Shown here one piece after another: positions 20,443 through 33,285 of a stretch of DNA of 64,000 nt. The first letter of the stretch is position 1, and every line of letters starts with the position of its first letter. Source of the DNA: Aldrovandia affinis (taxonomy: Eukaryota; Chordata; Actinopteri; Notacanthiformes; Halosauridae); contig JAINUG010000005.1 in NCBI GenBank assembly GCA_029706075.1, forward strand, positions 3,709,001 to 3,773,000. The letters run 5' to 3'. The notes beneath the pieces are model-generated. The model made no database searches. It was not told the origin of the DNA and saw only the letters and a program-made list of their open reading frames with translations. The translations under genes and the position numbers were made by a program.

Positions 20443-21598
20443 TTACATATGTAAGATACTGAAAACATGCCAGCAAATATTTTTAAAAGCATTTGTTTTA
20501 AAAAGCATTATATTTGAATAATTAGTGCATATTGTGTGCTTTGTAATGAAAAACGAGTGGTGTAATATCAAGGGAAAGCTGTCATATATGGACAAAAAAC
20601 TGAAATATCTGGTCAAGTTTGTAATGATAGTCAGTGACCCATATGATAATTTCAAATAATAACTTTTTGAGGAGGTTAAATATGTATATCTCTCAATTTT
20701 GAGGTGACTTGTATAGCACTGGCCATTTCTGGCCAAAACACTATTCATTGGTTAAACATTGAAACATAATACAAGTTAAACGTCTGTAGGAAAACGAAAG
20801 CAAAATCCGTGTCTGCGAAGACACAAACAAGTGTCAACAAAACAAACCAAAATAACCAACGATCAGGAACAAACAAAACAAGTAAAACGGTAAATCCAAA
20901 ACGTATCCAAAAACTCAGAATCAACTAAACACGGGGAATCTAAACAACAATAAGCACACAAACGAACAAACAAGTTCTCGAGAGGCAAGAAACATTAATC
21001 ACAATAGGTACTATCAAGCTAAGCTAGATAATGTCCAAGCGCCGAAACAGAGAATGCAAGCTGGTTAAATATCCTCCCGTTAATTATTCGCAGCAGTTCG
21101 CAATGATAGTTTCCGTATAAGCGTCACAAGACGTGGAATTCATATATTTTCACGAGTATTTGAAAACATAGGAAATAAAATAAATATCAGCATACACAGT
21201 CTGTTGCTGGCAGATCGCAAGCGTAAATACAGACAAGATGCTACATAATGTTGGGACATTGTATGTGTTGTTTACACCTGTGATTTCACACATGGCCCCA
21301 TGCCCCTCCCCGAGACCAGCACCTAGTTACCATGTCAACAGAAGGGGGACGGTACTTCCAGGTAAAACAGAGAGGCAAGGCAAGGTTTAATTTTGGTCTA
21401 ATTAACCTAATTTAAAAAATCTCGTATTATTTGCCAGTGCTCAAATCGGAAAGTCGCGATTATAAGGTTTCTGTCAATGTTTTTGCCACGTGTGTATGAT
21501 AAAATCTTGCGACGTTAGAAATAGTAATATACTTTTATTGCTACTCGGATCGTCGGCGATCCAGTCAACCTCAGGGGGTTAACCTTTCCTGCAGTTCC
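20443..21598. other. No recognisable feature
   Basis: This is AT-rich sequence with an A/C-rich stretch (20790-21000). No gene, terminal repeat or target duplication is identified. It could contain decayed 5' sequence of the following Gypsy element. Confidence 0.3.
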
Positions 21599-24500
21599 TG
21601 CCTTGGACATCACTCTAGCTACGGATGGAATCACTTCCGTCAGCATCCCATTCCCCTCCTCGAGCTCCCCCTAGCGAGCAGGAGGAACCCAGGAGGAGGG
21701 TGGTAAGCAGCGCAGAAATCACTCCCAGTTCGAAACACATCACAGGGCTGGTGTTGCCCATATCACTGCGTTGGGACACCTCTCAGCACTTGGCTCCCGC
21801 CCTCATTTATTCTGGAGCGGCTGGGGATTTCAACGACCTCAATCTCACCTGGCAACTGCAAATCCCCCTGGTGACGTTGGACTCCCCCCTGTCAGTCACA
21901 GCTCTGGACAGCAAGCCGCTGAGATGCCATCACTCAGCGGACCATTCCACTCCAGGTCACCATCATGGAAAAACACACCGAACGGATGGAGTTCATGGTC
22001 ACCCACTCCCTGCAGCTACCCCTCATGCTTGGCTACCCCTGGCTAAGCAGGCACAACTCCCACATCGACTGGAATGCCGAGAAGATACTGGGCTGGGGAT
22101 TGACCTGTCCGAACACCTGTCTGCTGCCTCGCTCTCCCACTGTTGCTTCACTCCGGGAACCGCAGATCTAGGAATGGGCCCGAGTGCTGCCGGCATATAG
22201 TGACCTCCAGGCAGTGTTCAGCAGGCAACACACATCCACTCTGCCACCTCACCGTCCGTATGACTGTGCAATTGATCTGCTGCCAGGAACCAATCCTCCC
22301 CGGGGAAAGATCTTTTCGTTGTCCTGGACCGAGACAACAGCGAGTGACTACATCCGGGAGGCACTTGCCGCTGGGCACATCCATCCATCCACCTCGCCGG
22401 TGGGAGCAGGGTTTTTCTTTGTGGGGAAGAAGGAGGGGGGCCTGCGGCTATGTATCGACTACCGAGGGCTCAACAACATCACTGTCAAGAACAGGTACCC
22501 ACTTCCTCTCATGTCCACGGCATTCGAGATGCTCCAGGGTGCCACCATCTTCTCCAAACTGGACCTCCGGTGCGCATACAACCTGGTGCGCATTCGTGAG
22601 GGAGACGAGTGGAAGACCACCTTAAACACGCTGACCGGGCACTACGAATACCTCGTCATGCCGTTCAGGCTTTCCAACAGTATTCCAAGCGCTCATCAAT
22701 GACGTGTTGAGAGAGGCGCTCAACCGCTTTGTGTTCGTATACCTGGACGACATTCTTATCTTCTCCAGGAATGTCCAGGAACACGAACAACACGTGCGAC
22801 ATGTCCTACAGCTGCTTCTGCAGAACCAACTCTACGTCAAACTGGAGAAGAGCGAGTTCCATGCTTCCACCATCACATTCCTGGGATTCATCCTACAGGC
22901 AGGCAGCATCCAGATAGACCCTGTCAAGACGCAAGCACTGGCCACGCCCCATCTCGGTCAAACAGGTGCAACGCTTCCTTGGCTTCACCAACTTTTACCG
23001 GCGATTCATTCAGGACTTCGGAACGGTGGCGGCCCCAGTCACTGACTTGACCCAGGGAAAGGCCAAGGATTTTATCTGGACTCCCGAAGCCGAACAAGCC
23101 TTCCTGCATCTCAAACAGCGCTTCACCTCGGCACCCATCCTGACAAATCCGGACCCATCTCTACCCTTCGTAGTCGAGGTAGATGTATCCAACACTGGCA
23201 TTGGAGCCATCCTCTCTCAACGGCTGCAACCAGATAACAAGCTCCGTCCATGCGCATTCCTGATGCACCAATTGACGTCTACCGAGCGGAACTACGACGT
23301 TGGGGACCGCAAACTGCTGGCCGTGAAGAGAGCTCTGGAGGAGTGGCGGCATTGGCTGGAGGGCTCGGCCCACCCGTTCACCGTTTGGACCGACTATAAA
23401 AATCTACCTACAGCCTACAGCAGGCCAAGTGGTTGAACTCCTGTCAAGCGAGGGGGGCCCTGTTCTTCAACTATTTCCAGTTTACCCTCTCCTACCACAT
23501 CTCCATGGACTTTGTCACAGGGCTACCTCCCTCGCACGGTCACACCATGGTCTTCGTGGTTGTGAACCGTTCTCCAAGGCCTGCCAGTTCATTCCCCTGC
23601 CCAAACTGCCCTGCGGGACTGCTGGCTGAACACGTGTTTTGGGTGTTCGATCTTCCCACCGACATCGTGTCCAACTAGGGCCCACAGTTCACCGCCCGGT
23701 TCTGGAAGGCGTTCTGCACGCTCCTTGGGGCTACAGCCAGCCTCTCGTCAGAATACCACCCCCAGTCCAACGGGCAGACAGAGCAGGTGAACCAGGACAT
23801 GGAGACCACCCCGAGGTGCCTCTCGGCATCCAACCCCACATCCTGGACCTGCAATCTTCCTTGGGCTGAATATGCTCACAACACCCTTCGCTGTTCCACA
23901 ACCGGGATGTCTCCATTCCAGGCCCAGTTTGGCTACCAGCCGCCTCTCTTCCCTGACCAGGAGAGGGAGACCAGGATACCTTCGGCAGAGCTTCACATGA
24001 GATGATGCAGACAGGCCTGGAGGAGAGCCAGGTTAGTCATCGAGCGCACCACCCAACAGCATCGCACATCACACCTAAAGCTCAACCCAGGTAAAACAGA
24101 ACTAATCTTCATTCCTGCTCTAAACTCTCCCCACCTTGAATTCTCCATTTCTCTAGGTGACACCTTGTGACATCATCACCCTGTGCGAAGAATCTCAGTG
24201 TGGTGATGGACAACAGGCTGTTGAACAATTGAATCAATGAACATTGCAGCGGTAAGCCGGGCGTGCAGATTCTTCCTGTATAACATCAGGAGAATCCGTC
24301 CCTTCCTTACCACGTACTCTACCCAGCTCCTGGTCCAAGCAATGGTACTGTCCCACTTGGACTACTGCAACTCGCTTCTGGCTGGCCTTCCGGTGGCTTA
24401 CCGCCTCCTGTTGCCCCCAGAGATGTGCCGTGCACACCAGACGTTCCACATTTCCCGTCTTCGGCCCCTGCTCGTCGGGGCGCACGCACCGCCGGCGAGG

Positions 24501-24897
24501 CCTCCCCCAGCCCCTCATCTCATCGACAGCCATCCGGCTTACATCGTTCGGCGTATCCTCCAGTCCTGCCAAGTGCAGTCTGGGGTCCAGTACCTGGTGG
24601 ACTGGGAGGGATACAGCCCGGTGGATCGGTCCTGGATTCCGGCAAGAAAGATCCTGGATCCAGGTCTCATCCGGGAGTTCAAAGCTCGGCAAGCGGCTAT
24701 CCCTGGACTGTCGGGAGTCGGTCCTAGGGGGGGTCACGAATCGACCAGAAAACGGGCAAGCCCCAATCAGGAAAAGTGAAAGGCATGCCAGGAATGCGAT
24801 AAGCCAATCAAGGAAATGACTGGCAGTTGTGGATACTTAATCTACTGAAGTTACTTAACCTGCTGGCAACCTCGGTTCTACGCTTGAACATTACAGT
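21599..24897 (+). pseudogene. Second Ty3/Gypsy chromovirus, 5'-truncated and decayed
   Basis: Plus-strand pol fragments appear in order. The protease-like block LRWDTSQHLAPALIYSGAAG has Tyr in place of the catalytic Asp (21760-21830). Reverse transcriptase with [20 protein letters not shown] and [12 protein letters not shown] spans 22440-22770. RNase H with [14 protein letters not shown] is near 23170. Integrase fragments include FVTGLPPSHG and an [15 protein letters not shown] segment (23500-23800). The chromodomain is [20 protein letters not shown] (24580-24650). A G-run polypurine-like tract at 24727-24735 precedes a short LTR-like end up to 24897. Gag and the 5' LTR are absent and there are many frame changes. 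An L2 piece sits between integrase and chromodomain. Confidence 0.85.
24055..24405 (+). mobile_element. L2-type LINE fragment inside the second Gypsy element
   Basis: The plus-strand frames contain KLNPGKTELIFIPALNSP and, after a break, FFLYNIRRIRPFLTTYSTQL followed by LSHLDYCNSLLAGLP. This is the segment after the reverse transcriptase palm of fish L2-like LINEs. It is flanked by Gypsy pol sequence on both sides. Confidence 0.65.
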
Positions 24898-24902
24898 ATA
24901 AT

Positions 24903-25050
24903 ATATGCCATTTAGCAGACGCTTTTATCCAAAGCGACTTACAGTAGTGAATGCATATATTTTTCAGTATATGTCGTCCCAGTGGTAATTGAACCCACAA
25001 CCTGAGTGTTGCCAACGCCACACCCTACCTACTGAGCCACACAGAACCAC
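24903..25050 (-). mobile_element. tRNA-derived SINE with HpaI/L2-type tail
   Basis: On the minus strand a head with TGTGTGGCTCAGTAGG (A box) and GTGGGTTCAATTACC (B box) is followed by a short body and the tail GTAAGTCGCTTTGGATAAAA, then GCGTCTGCTAAATGGCATAT. The tail is the conserved 3' module shared by fish SINEs and L2 LINEs that supplies reverse transcriptase. Confidence 0.8.
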
Positions 25051-25179
25051 GTTTATATATAGTTAAGTAAATATCGTTTCTCATTTGCCGTGGTTCAGGA
25101 AGAGATAAACCATTCATTACTTGAACAGTACATTGTAGATAGTAGTAGAAGACCTGCCAACAATCAAAATAATGCAATG

Positions 25180-25855
25180 ATATGGTCGGGTTGCAGTGCA
25201 TAAACCCCTTATTACATCTAAAAATGCAAGTTCACAAGTAAAGAGGTGCAAAGAACACAGTAGTGGAAAAAAGTCATATGGCCAGATGAGTCATCATCCA
25301 CCCTGTTCTCAACAAGTGGACGAGTGCTTGTTTTTCATGGTGAAGACTTCTGGCGGCTCTGTTCTGGTCTGAGGTGCATTTTCCTGGCATGATTTCGGCC
25401 CACTCAACCCCTTAGAGAGCAAGGTAAATACAAAGCCAATTTGAGTGATCACCTTCATCCTATGATGAAGAATGTATATATTGATGGGAGTGGTTTCCTC
25501 CAGTAAGATTACAATGCCCCCATCCACAGGGCACAAGTGGTCACTGAATGGTTTAATGAGCATGAAAATGATATAAAGCACGCCATGGCCATCTCAGTCA
25601 CCAGATCTCAATCCAGATAAACACTGGAAGTGGCGCCTGAAATAGTTTTTTCCACTATCATTAACAAAACCAAATAATGGAATTTCCCATGGAAGAATGG
25701 TGCTGCATCCCTCCAGTAGAGTTCCAGACACTTGTAGAATCTATGCCAAGGCGCATTGAAGCTGTTCTGGTTGCTCATGGTGCCTCAACACCCGATTAAG
25801 ACATTTTATGTTGGTGTTTCCTTTATTTTGACAGTTACCTGTAATTATCAGATAT
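25180..25855 (+). pseudogene. Decayed Tc1-like transposon, 3' part
   Basis: It contains broken pieces matching the family at 59346-60030: a GGCCAGATGAGTCATCATCC block (catalytic DES region), CACCAGATCTCAATCCAGAT (SPDLNPD) and GAAGCTGTTCTGGTT near the end. The terminus TTGGTGTTTCCTTTATTTTG then ACAGTTACCTGTA resembles the inverted repeat of that family. No frame is intact. Confidence 0.55.
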
Positions 25856-26972
25856 TAAGCTCTAAAGTTTAACCTTATTGTATCTTAGCACTGTCTTGTA
25901 ATGAATTTTGTCAAGTAACACTCAATTTGTTCATCGCCTGAAAGGATCTAAACAGGCAGAGAGTTTCATGGTCCTTGGATTAATTTTCTAGGTAGATATA
26001 AACTTTAAATGACTTTATATTGGTTGTTTGAATTTAGTTCAATATGGTCCTATCTGATTCTGAAAACATATAATTGAGTTTTTATGGGAAAGTTTTAATA
26101 ATTTAAAAATAAATAAATGTTCATGTTCGGTCCTTTTTTTATAAATGAAATGGGAAAACATTTGTATCTTACCTCCTTCATAAACACTATTGTACACTAT
26201 TACCCATGACAACAATAACAGGTAATTAATTCACAAAATGATTAGTTCTTATGTTCTTATAATATATTGTATATGTAAAGGACAACTGACAGAATATTCC
26301 TATGCAAATAACTAGAACCCTGCAAAGGTCTCGCTAAGCTAATACTAATAATAAGTATTCAAATTACATGATCTTGTGGATGTTCTAATATCAAATTATA
26401 TTAGTCATTTATTTATCTATTTATATATTTGCCTGGGTTCATTAAGAAGATATGTTTTCCTTTTAAGAAGTAAACCTACACCCAAATAGAGAAGTTGGTG
26501 AAGGTTATGTCAATTGTTGTAATAGGACATTTGACAGTGTCTGAAGAACGTCCTTTTCTTGGAAGATGAGGAGCAAAGGCTGTGAGAACAAAGAGAGGGA
26601 AACAAGAAAGGGCAAAGGGTGAGACGTAAAGGTGAGACGTGAATTCAACCTTTTAAAGAGATGAGAAACATGCAGTGTGAAACTGAGCCATATCAGTATT
26701 TTAAGAACTTTTTTTTTTCCTGCATTCAACACTGTTTTGTGGCTTATAAGTCCCACTCTCCCCAACCAATTCCCACATCCTAGCATGGGGCACCATTGTA
26801 ATACACCAGAGACGCCATGCAGGTCACACTTCAGTCACGGATACAACCACTTCACCTCTCTGCCCACATGCACATCTAATTGACCAAGTTCAATCACTGA
26901 AAGAAACCATATTGAAGAAACCAATGCACCCACACAACCATAAACACATCTTGAGAGTACGAGGCCTCATAT
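25856..26972. other. No recognisable feature
   Basis: AT-rich sequence. I see no conserved open frame, repeat array or terminal repeat. Confidence 0.4.
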
Positions 26973-26981
26973 TACATTCAT

Positions 26982-27733
26982 ACGGAGCCCTGGAGTGGTC
27001 AAATGCTATTTCTTTCCTATTTCAAGAGCACATTTTACAAAATTGAGCGTACAATATGCTATTTCATTCACACAAGATACAATTTGTTACCTCGTTTTGC
27101 GTATATTGTGCCCACGATTTAAATATTTAATGCGTTCAAAATAATACTCTTGTTTTGATTATATTATGTGCAAGAAAGCCTGCCCACAATTTTAAAAAAG
27201 AAGAAGAAAAGGAGCAATTACAATAAGCCAGCTAATGTGTCAAACATTTAGCTGGCTTATTGTAATTGCTCCTTTTTAGATGGTGGGCCAAGCTGAGAAA
27301 ATGTTAATTTTATTGATCACTGGCGAGAAACTACTCCAAATAAACACGGCAAAATTTGTTGCCAACATCGAAATGTGCACATTAAAAAAAGGAAGTTTGA
27401 ACCCTCCATCTGTTTAGGCAACTTCACAAGTACACCATCTAGGAAACCCCACTGATATTCAATCAGAACAATGTTGACCTGATCATTGGAGCATAAAACA
27501 ATCGGCTGAACCGGGATGTCTATGGACTATGGAGGTAAATAGAAACATGTGGAAACATGAGGACAGAGTACTTCGGGGGAAACTACTCTGTAAATATTTA
27601 ATATTAACTATTGCACACAATATATGCAAAATGAGGTAACGAATTGTATCTTGTGCGCACAATTTAGTCAAATGTGCTCTCGAAATAGGAAAACACAAAT
27701 TATTTAATATTATTTGACCACTCCAGGGCTCCA
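26982..27733. mobile_element. Foldback MITE, 9-bp target duplication (MULE-like)
   Basis: Inverted ends GGAGCCCTGGAGTGGTCAAA (26984-27003) and its complement (27713-27732) extend as diverged arms of about 150 bp that share TACAATTTGTTACCTCGTTTT-like and AGAGCACATTT blocks. TACATTCAT occurs at 26973-26981 and 27734-27742, a 9-bp target duplication. Nine-base duplications with long inverted repeats suggest Mutator-like elements. No coding region. Confidence 0.7.
27207..27276. repeat. Perfect 29-bp-arm hairpin inside the foldback MITE
   Basis: The arms at 27207-27235 and 27248-27276 are exact complements, built on GGAGCAATTACAATAAGCC, around a 12-base spacer. The outer arms of the MITE are far more diverged, so this hairpin is younger or under different constraint. 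Confidence 0.88.
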
Positions 27734-28221
27734 TACATTCATTTTATGTTTTTAAAGTTAATTTGGTATCTACTGTAGTTCATCTTAAAAACGTTTTTCA
27801 TGACATTTCTGCATTAGGTGTTAAAAACCACTAATAAACATGACATTTCGAAACCGTACACCCAAGGTCATTGTGATTTACTTCAAATGAAATACTTCTA
27901 AATATTCCAATAGCATTAAAAAGTAAATACGTATGGTGTAATTGTGGCAAGATAATTGTTTAATAAGAACTGTGGAAGGAACAACTGAAGACTGAAATCT
28001 TAAAATTCAATTAAAAAATATATATTTTTACCTGTATTTCCTCAATCTTTAATTAATTTCTATTACAGCTTTGATGGCCCAATCTGTAGTGGATACAATT
28101 ATGAATTACGTTAGTTAGCCTGTTGCAATTTTACAAAAAAACTAGTAAAAATGTACAGTGCTTATAAAAGCATTAAAATTAATTATTTTCCAGTAGTAAA
28201 GTATGTTGTATGTGATGTTAT

Positions 28222-28646
28222 CATAGCCCCCTGAGACCCAGGAAAAAAAAGTGTTTTAATTTAGATTTTTTTAAAATAAATTAAGTGTTGGGGTGGTAAA
28301 AAACACATTGCAAAGTTTTGTTTTTTTAAACGTAACTTTATAAAAATTTTTACAACATGTGCACTGTAGTGTACAATAGGACTGCATTCATGTCGATTGT
28401 GCCTCTGTCATAGAGCTGTCTACTAAAAAAAAATGAAATTATGATATGATTATGATATGATAACATAAGTACAAAGTTAGCAAGGCAACACCCCCCCACA
28501 TGTGATGTCATCTTAAAGCTACAGTTGTCCTCTCTAAGGAACATCAGGACTCAATATAGTGACATCTGTAGTATGGGAGGACTTAGCAAAAACATAATGT
28601 GCACTACAGTGCACAAAAATGAATTGCCGGGTCTCAGGAGGATAGA
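28222..28646. mobile_element. MITE with CCTCCTGAGACCC-type ends (piggyBac-like)
   Basis: The left end has CCCCCTGAGACCCAGG at 28227. The right end has CCGGGTCTCAGGAGG at 28628. Internal TGTGCACTGTAGTG (28360) and GTGCACTACAGTGCAC (28600) are also inverted. The ends resemble piggyBac non-autonomous elements, but the TTAA duplications are not intact (TTAT and ATTA). Confidence 0.5.
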
Positions 28647-28749
28647 TTATACCACCATTTTGAAATTGCTTTTATGATTGTTGTGACAAAGGGCATAAAA
28701 AGTAGATGCACTACTCTACTGTAATATGTTAGAACTTTTGGTCTTAGAA

Positions 28750-28900
28750 CATGACCGATGATTTATATTACATTATAAGGCTGTTATAATTACCTATAAG
28801 TTATGAGTGCTGAAATAAACATTTATAATGCATTATAAGTGCATCATAAAGCACTATAATTTCAGTTAAAAGGCATTATATGTGCTTGGCTCATTGAATG
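28750..28900. repeat. CATTATAA-rich interspersed repeat
   Basis: CATTATAAG, GCATTATAAGTGC and GGCATTATATGTGC motifs recur irregularly over about 150 bp. It has no coding potential. Confidence 0.4.
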
Positions 28901-28978
28901 TGTTACCACTTTCATTCAAGTCGAGTGCTAAGTGGAACAGAACAGATTAGTCCAAATAATTTTTTTTCTTACAAAAGA

Positions 28979-29908
28979 TGTTATGTTATGCATTTTGTGT
29001 TCTGCTTGTTTTTGTATTTTATTATTTTCTCCGTGTTCATTTATTATTCACGTTAGTTCTCCCGTCTCTCTGTGTTCCTTGTTATTTGAGAAATCCACTC
29101 CTTGTCTTTGTCGTTGCACTATTCGGGTGATTTCGGCTAAACGAGTTTCTGCCTTATTTCGTATCTCGTTTACTTCTTTCTTTCTTTCTTTTTATCTGTA
29201 CATATTAGTTATGTGTATATAGTACTAACCAACTAATCTACTAACATTATGGATTTTGGGTACGTTACTAACATTTACTAATGACTAATTATCTTGTGTT
29301 TCTATCTGCAGCTGTCAATTCTCCCTTTCATTCTCCTATCCCTGTGCGTTTCTACCTTCTCGCATTCTCTGCACGCATTTCCACCTACGCGCTCCTCCCC
29401 TTCGAACTGTGCACGTGTCTACCTGCTTTTCCAGGTCGTTTGTTATTATTGTGTCGATGTGCTTTCCAGTCCATGTCTTTCGTCTCCCCTTGTTATTGTA
29501 TTAGTGATCCTCATTGTTCTCACCTGTGTTTTCGCCCCTTTCCCCGCCCAGTCACACCTGATTCCTCTTGTGTTATCTTCCCCGTTTGTATTTAAGTTCA
29601 TAGATTGCACTCTCACTTCGTCAGAACGTTGATCAAGTTTCCCAGTGCCGATTGTCAGTAAGCCTGTGTTATTTTGTGATTCCCGAGACACCCTTTGTTT
29701 GACTTCCAGTTTTGCCCGCCGATTCTGTTTTGTTTGCCTTTCTGCTTATTTGGTTTTTGATCTTTTGACTGCCCTCGACTACTCTTTTGGATTTTGTTCT
29801 TGTACCTTTTCGGCTTCTGATTATTGGCTTTGAACTTGAACTGATCATTAACCGTTCCTTTTCTGTTATATCCTGGTCTGCGTTTGGGTCCTTGTCTGGA
29901 TCGTCACA
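28979..29908 (+). mobile_element. Solo LTR of a chromovirus related to the 8348-14801 element
   Basis: It starts TGTTATGTTATG, ends GGATCGTCACA, and has a perfect 5-bp duplication AAAGA at 28974-28978 and 29909-29913. Block by block it follows the sense strand of the LTR at 8348-9295: shared ATCCACTCCTTGTCTT, CTAACTAATCTACTAAC-like, CTTTTGACTGCCCT and TCTGCGTTTGGGTCCTT segments. A TATTTAAG box at 29589 precedes GTCAGAACGTTGATC at 29620 by 31 bases, matching the predicted start site of the full element. Open frames inside it are not genes. Confidence 0.85.
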
Positions 29909-29913
29909 AAAGA

Positions 29914-32900
29914 TCAATTGTAATGCACTGAAATGAGAAATAAATGTTCTCTCTACTATGATGGTGTACCCTGGAAATTGAAAATAAGCACACAAAGTTA
30001 TTGTGAAATGATTCTGAATGATGTAGAAGATGAAATATGTTGGTTTTAGAAAATAACATTTCATTTATTTGTTATTTATATCCTGTCTCAGGAAAAATAC
30101 CCATGCTAAATGTTCTCAGCCAGGGTCAACCAATAAAGATTCTTCAACTCCAAGACATTGTGGGTCTAACTGGGTCAAGTGACATAATTTTCTGTGAAAC
30201 AAATGTACATTGTAACACACACATACACACACCATGGACATGGGCCATTGCTCATTTTATTTTTTGCTTATTGAATCCGTCACAAAAACCAAACAAAAAT
30301 TCAACTTAAAAGGAAACCAAACAGTAAAAAAAAAAAGGAGGGAAGCCAACCTTTCACAGAATAAACCTTCATTATTTGACATAGTCCACCTCTAAGACAT
30401 GAGAGAGGGGCCTTTAAATAAACCTATTAATTAGGAATTAGATGGCAGAAAATTATGATGAAACAGAATGCAACAAAGGGGATATGACAGCATAGAGAGC
30501 TAGCATAACGTTATATACAATTTGACAGAGCCATTCTTCAGCCCTAATATTTCCTTGACATAATAGCACAGGAAAGACGGCATTTTAATATTTAGGTGTT
30601 GTCCTATTAATTAGTTGTGAATTAACTTCATCAAAACACACAAATAACTATTGCACAATACGCAATCATTTTTTCATGGTTATAGATGTTTTTGTTTTTT
30701 TCACAAATAAAAAATATTGGAGCAGTAAAAATGAATAGGACATCCCAAGGCAACTGTCTCCAGTGGCTATCATTTACAATTCAGATTCCATGGTACTGTG
30801 CCCCTGTGAAACCCATTTGTATTCACTACCATAACTAAAAACTGAGAAAACATTTACACATTAGCTTAAACCTGTTCCTCAATAATATTTAAAAGCCTTT
30901 AGATTACCATAGCTGAACGGTCAAAAGCAGTCCCTGAATTGAAAATAATTTACATCAAGTCCTCTTTTGGGTTAAAATACACTTCCAGTAATTTTTCTGA
31001 AGAATGTGACAAATATGGATGAAGTAACATTGTTATAATTTGTACACAGATCTATTCTGAATTATTTAACTAAAATATTATTGAACCATCTATGTGTAAA
31101 ACTTTCAGTGAAGTTGCAGATAAACTCATTGTATACTATAACCCTGAGAAGCTAAAAAAAAAAAAAAAGAAACACTGTCCTTTCAGCCAGCTCATGAATT
31201 TTTCAAAGCAGTAAGGACTTTTGACCCCAACCAAGTATGCAATTTCCTCTCGATTTTAATTTGGTGCATTGTCTGTCCCTACTGTTGAGTAGAAGGATAA
31301 AGGGTTAGCACTCACTTACTTTGAAGTCAATCCACATGCTTGGAAGCTTTACTTGTGGTAATTAAATGATTAATTGAGATGATTCATTTATGGCAAGGGG
31401 ATTATTGTTTAACAAGAGGCTTGATAAGAGACTATAGTGACCTTGTAGTGCTGGGAGGAGGTAACTACTGGTTACAAAATAAATCAGGAATTATACAGGC
31501 TCTAGTTATGATACACAACATACTGTAAAATGATTGAATACCCCTTTTTCTACTTGTGGTAATCTGTCAGATTGGAAGATGCAATGAGAGGGATCTGACA
31601 GCTGCCAATCACACCCAAACACTGTCTCATCTGTGTTTGACCAGATCCAGACATGTCTTTTGTGCCCAAGGGTAGGTTTTCTGTACATCATATACATCAA
31701 GTCCAGCTCAGATCTGTACTCTAGCCTATAGGAGTTTCAAATCAGCAGACAGATATAGCTTGTAAACAATGGACTGTCTCCAGCCGATTTTCTTTTCTGC
31801 TCCAGAGCAGGTTGCAACTCTTAATGCCAGTCCCTCAAAACTTTCATCAAATCTTGTGAAGTTACAGATCCTGGAAATTCTTTACAGGCTGGTATGGCTC
31901 GATGCCAGAATGTGCAGTCTTGCGGGCAATGTTTCCTCCAAATAGAGAGCTGTTTTGGGTGGTATTGCATGACTTCTCTCCCACTCTCTTCAGATTTCCA
32001 TGTTTATTATTTTCTCTTTACAATCCATCTGTTCAACACCAATCAGGTCCCAACAGGAAATTACAGCATTATTAAGCTCTATTTTGAGGACGCAAAAAAT
32101 AATACCCTCGCAAGCGCAAACGCAGCTATCTAAAGGGCAGATTGATATTTAAAAGTGGCAAAGAGAGGCGTAAAGATGTTTGTCCCTAGGGTGGTATTTT
32201 CATCCCTATTTTGTCGCTTACCCTGGGTGGGTGGAAAGGGGGCTGGATTCGTTGTATGGAGTGTGGATTGGTGCAAACATATGGTGCACTGGTATTTTGA
32301 CAGATTTAAGGGGTGTGAAGATTCCACAACTAGAAACCTGTTAGCATGGAGGCAACCATGTATCGGCAATACCAGAATCCTTGATAGGGAGACGATTATG
32401 AAAAAAATCTGATTTGTTGAATATGTTGTGGATACATACTGTACACATATAGGTGCTATAGCAGTAACAATATCAATAACATTTCAAATCAATCATAGCA
32501 AAATAAATAATTCTCATGTGTTTACCTTATATACATTTTTCATCTTATATTTGCAAATAAATGGATATACAAAATTAAAGACTGAATGTTATGTCATCAG
32601 CTAAATCATTTCCATCCCTCACAGATCAATCGCATCAAAACAGTCCACAGAGGCAAGGTTGCTTGTACTGCATATATTGAGAGCAATATGTTCTGCACAA
32701 CAGCAGTGCCACCTCGCAGAAAGTAAAACTGAAATGTTTTGTATATACAGTCTGGTAGCACAAATGCAAACATTTCTACAATCTTTAAAAACTGCTTTCT
32801 CCCCTGTACATTTATGGGTGACAGAAATTGCATCACTCAATAATGGCAGTTATGTGAACCATAAAGGGGTTGATCCTATGAAGATGGATCGCAATGCAAA

Positions 32901-32970
32901 ATGCATATCTCATGTGTTTGCATAACTACTGCATAATTCTCACCAACTCATCTTTCTACAGAATTTCATA
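29914..32970. other. No recognisable gene or element
   Basis: AT-rich sequence with short A runs (30330, 31155). An open minus frame at 31506-31700 and another at 32130-32369 have no features I recognise. This may be intron or intergenic DNA. Confidence 0.4.
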
Positions 32971-33109
32971 GGTAGCCACAGGGGCGTAGGACACAATTCT
33001 GGGCCCTTTACATAGCACACATAATCACGCATCTGGATTGCATGAATCCGCTAATTAACTGCTTATACCACATTTAAACAAATAATTAGTAAGATTAGTA
33101 AGATTCTCT

Positions 33110-33285
33110 GGCAAATACCCTTCTGCATTCCCCTCACTTTTTTCCACTTCCTCCTCTGTCTTCTCCTCATCCTTCTCACTACCCTCAGAGCAACCTTCAT
33201 GTTCCTTGCTCTCTTCACCTCCATCATCCTCTTCACTAGCCCTACTGCTACTCTCTGCCTCTTCTACGTTAGCTTGTCTTGTTAT
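33110..33285 (-). pseudogene. Acidic-region exon of the hAT transposase gene
   Basis: The minus-strand frame gives EEAESSSRASEEDDGGEESK and more Glu/Asp/Ser-rich sequence, then EGYLPENLTNL. Such acidic linkers follow the N-terminus in ZMYM1/DUF4371-type hAT proteins. The frame stops soon after and no catalytic domain follows. Confidence 0.4.

Noticed and set aside
28932..29632. Plus-strand open frames of about 100 codons
   Set aside because: They are within the solo LTR at 28979-29908; pyrimidine-rich composition explains the open frames.
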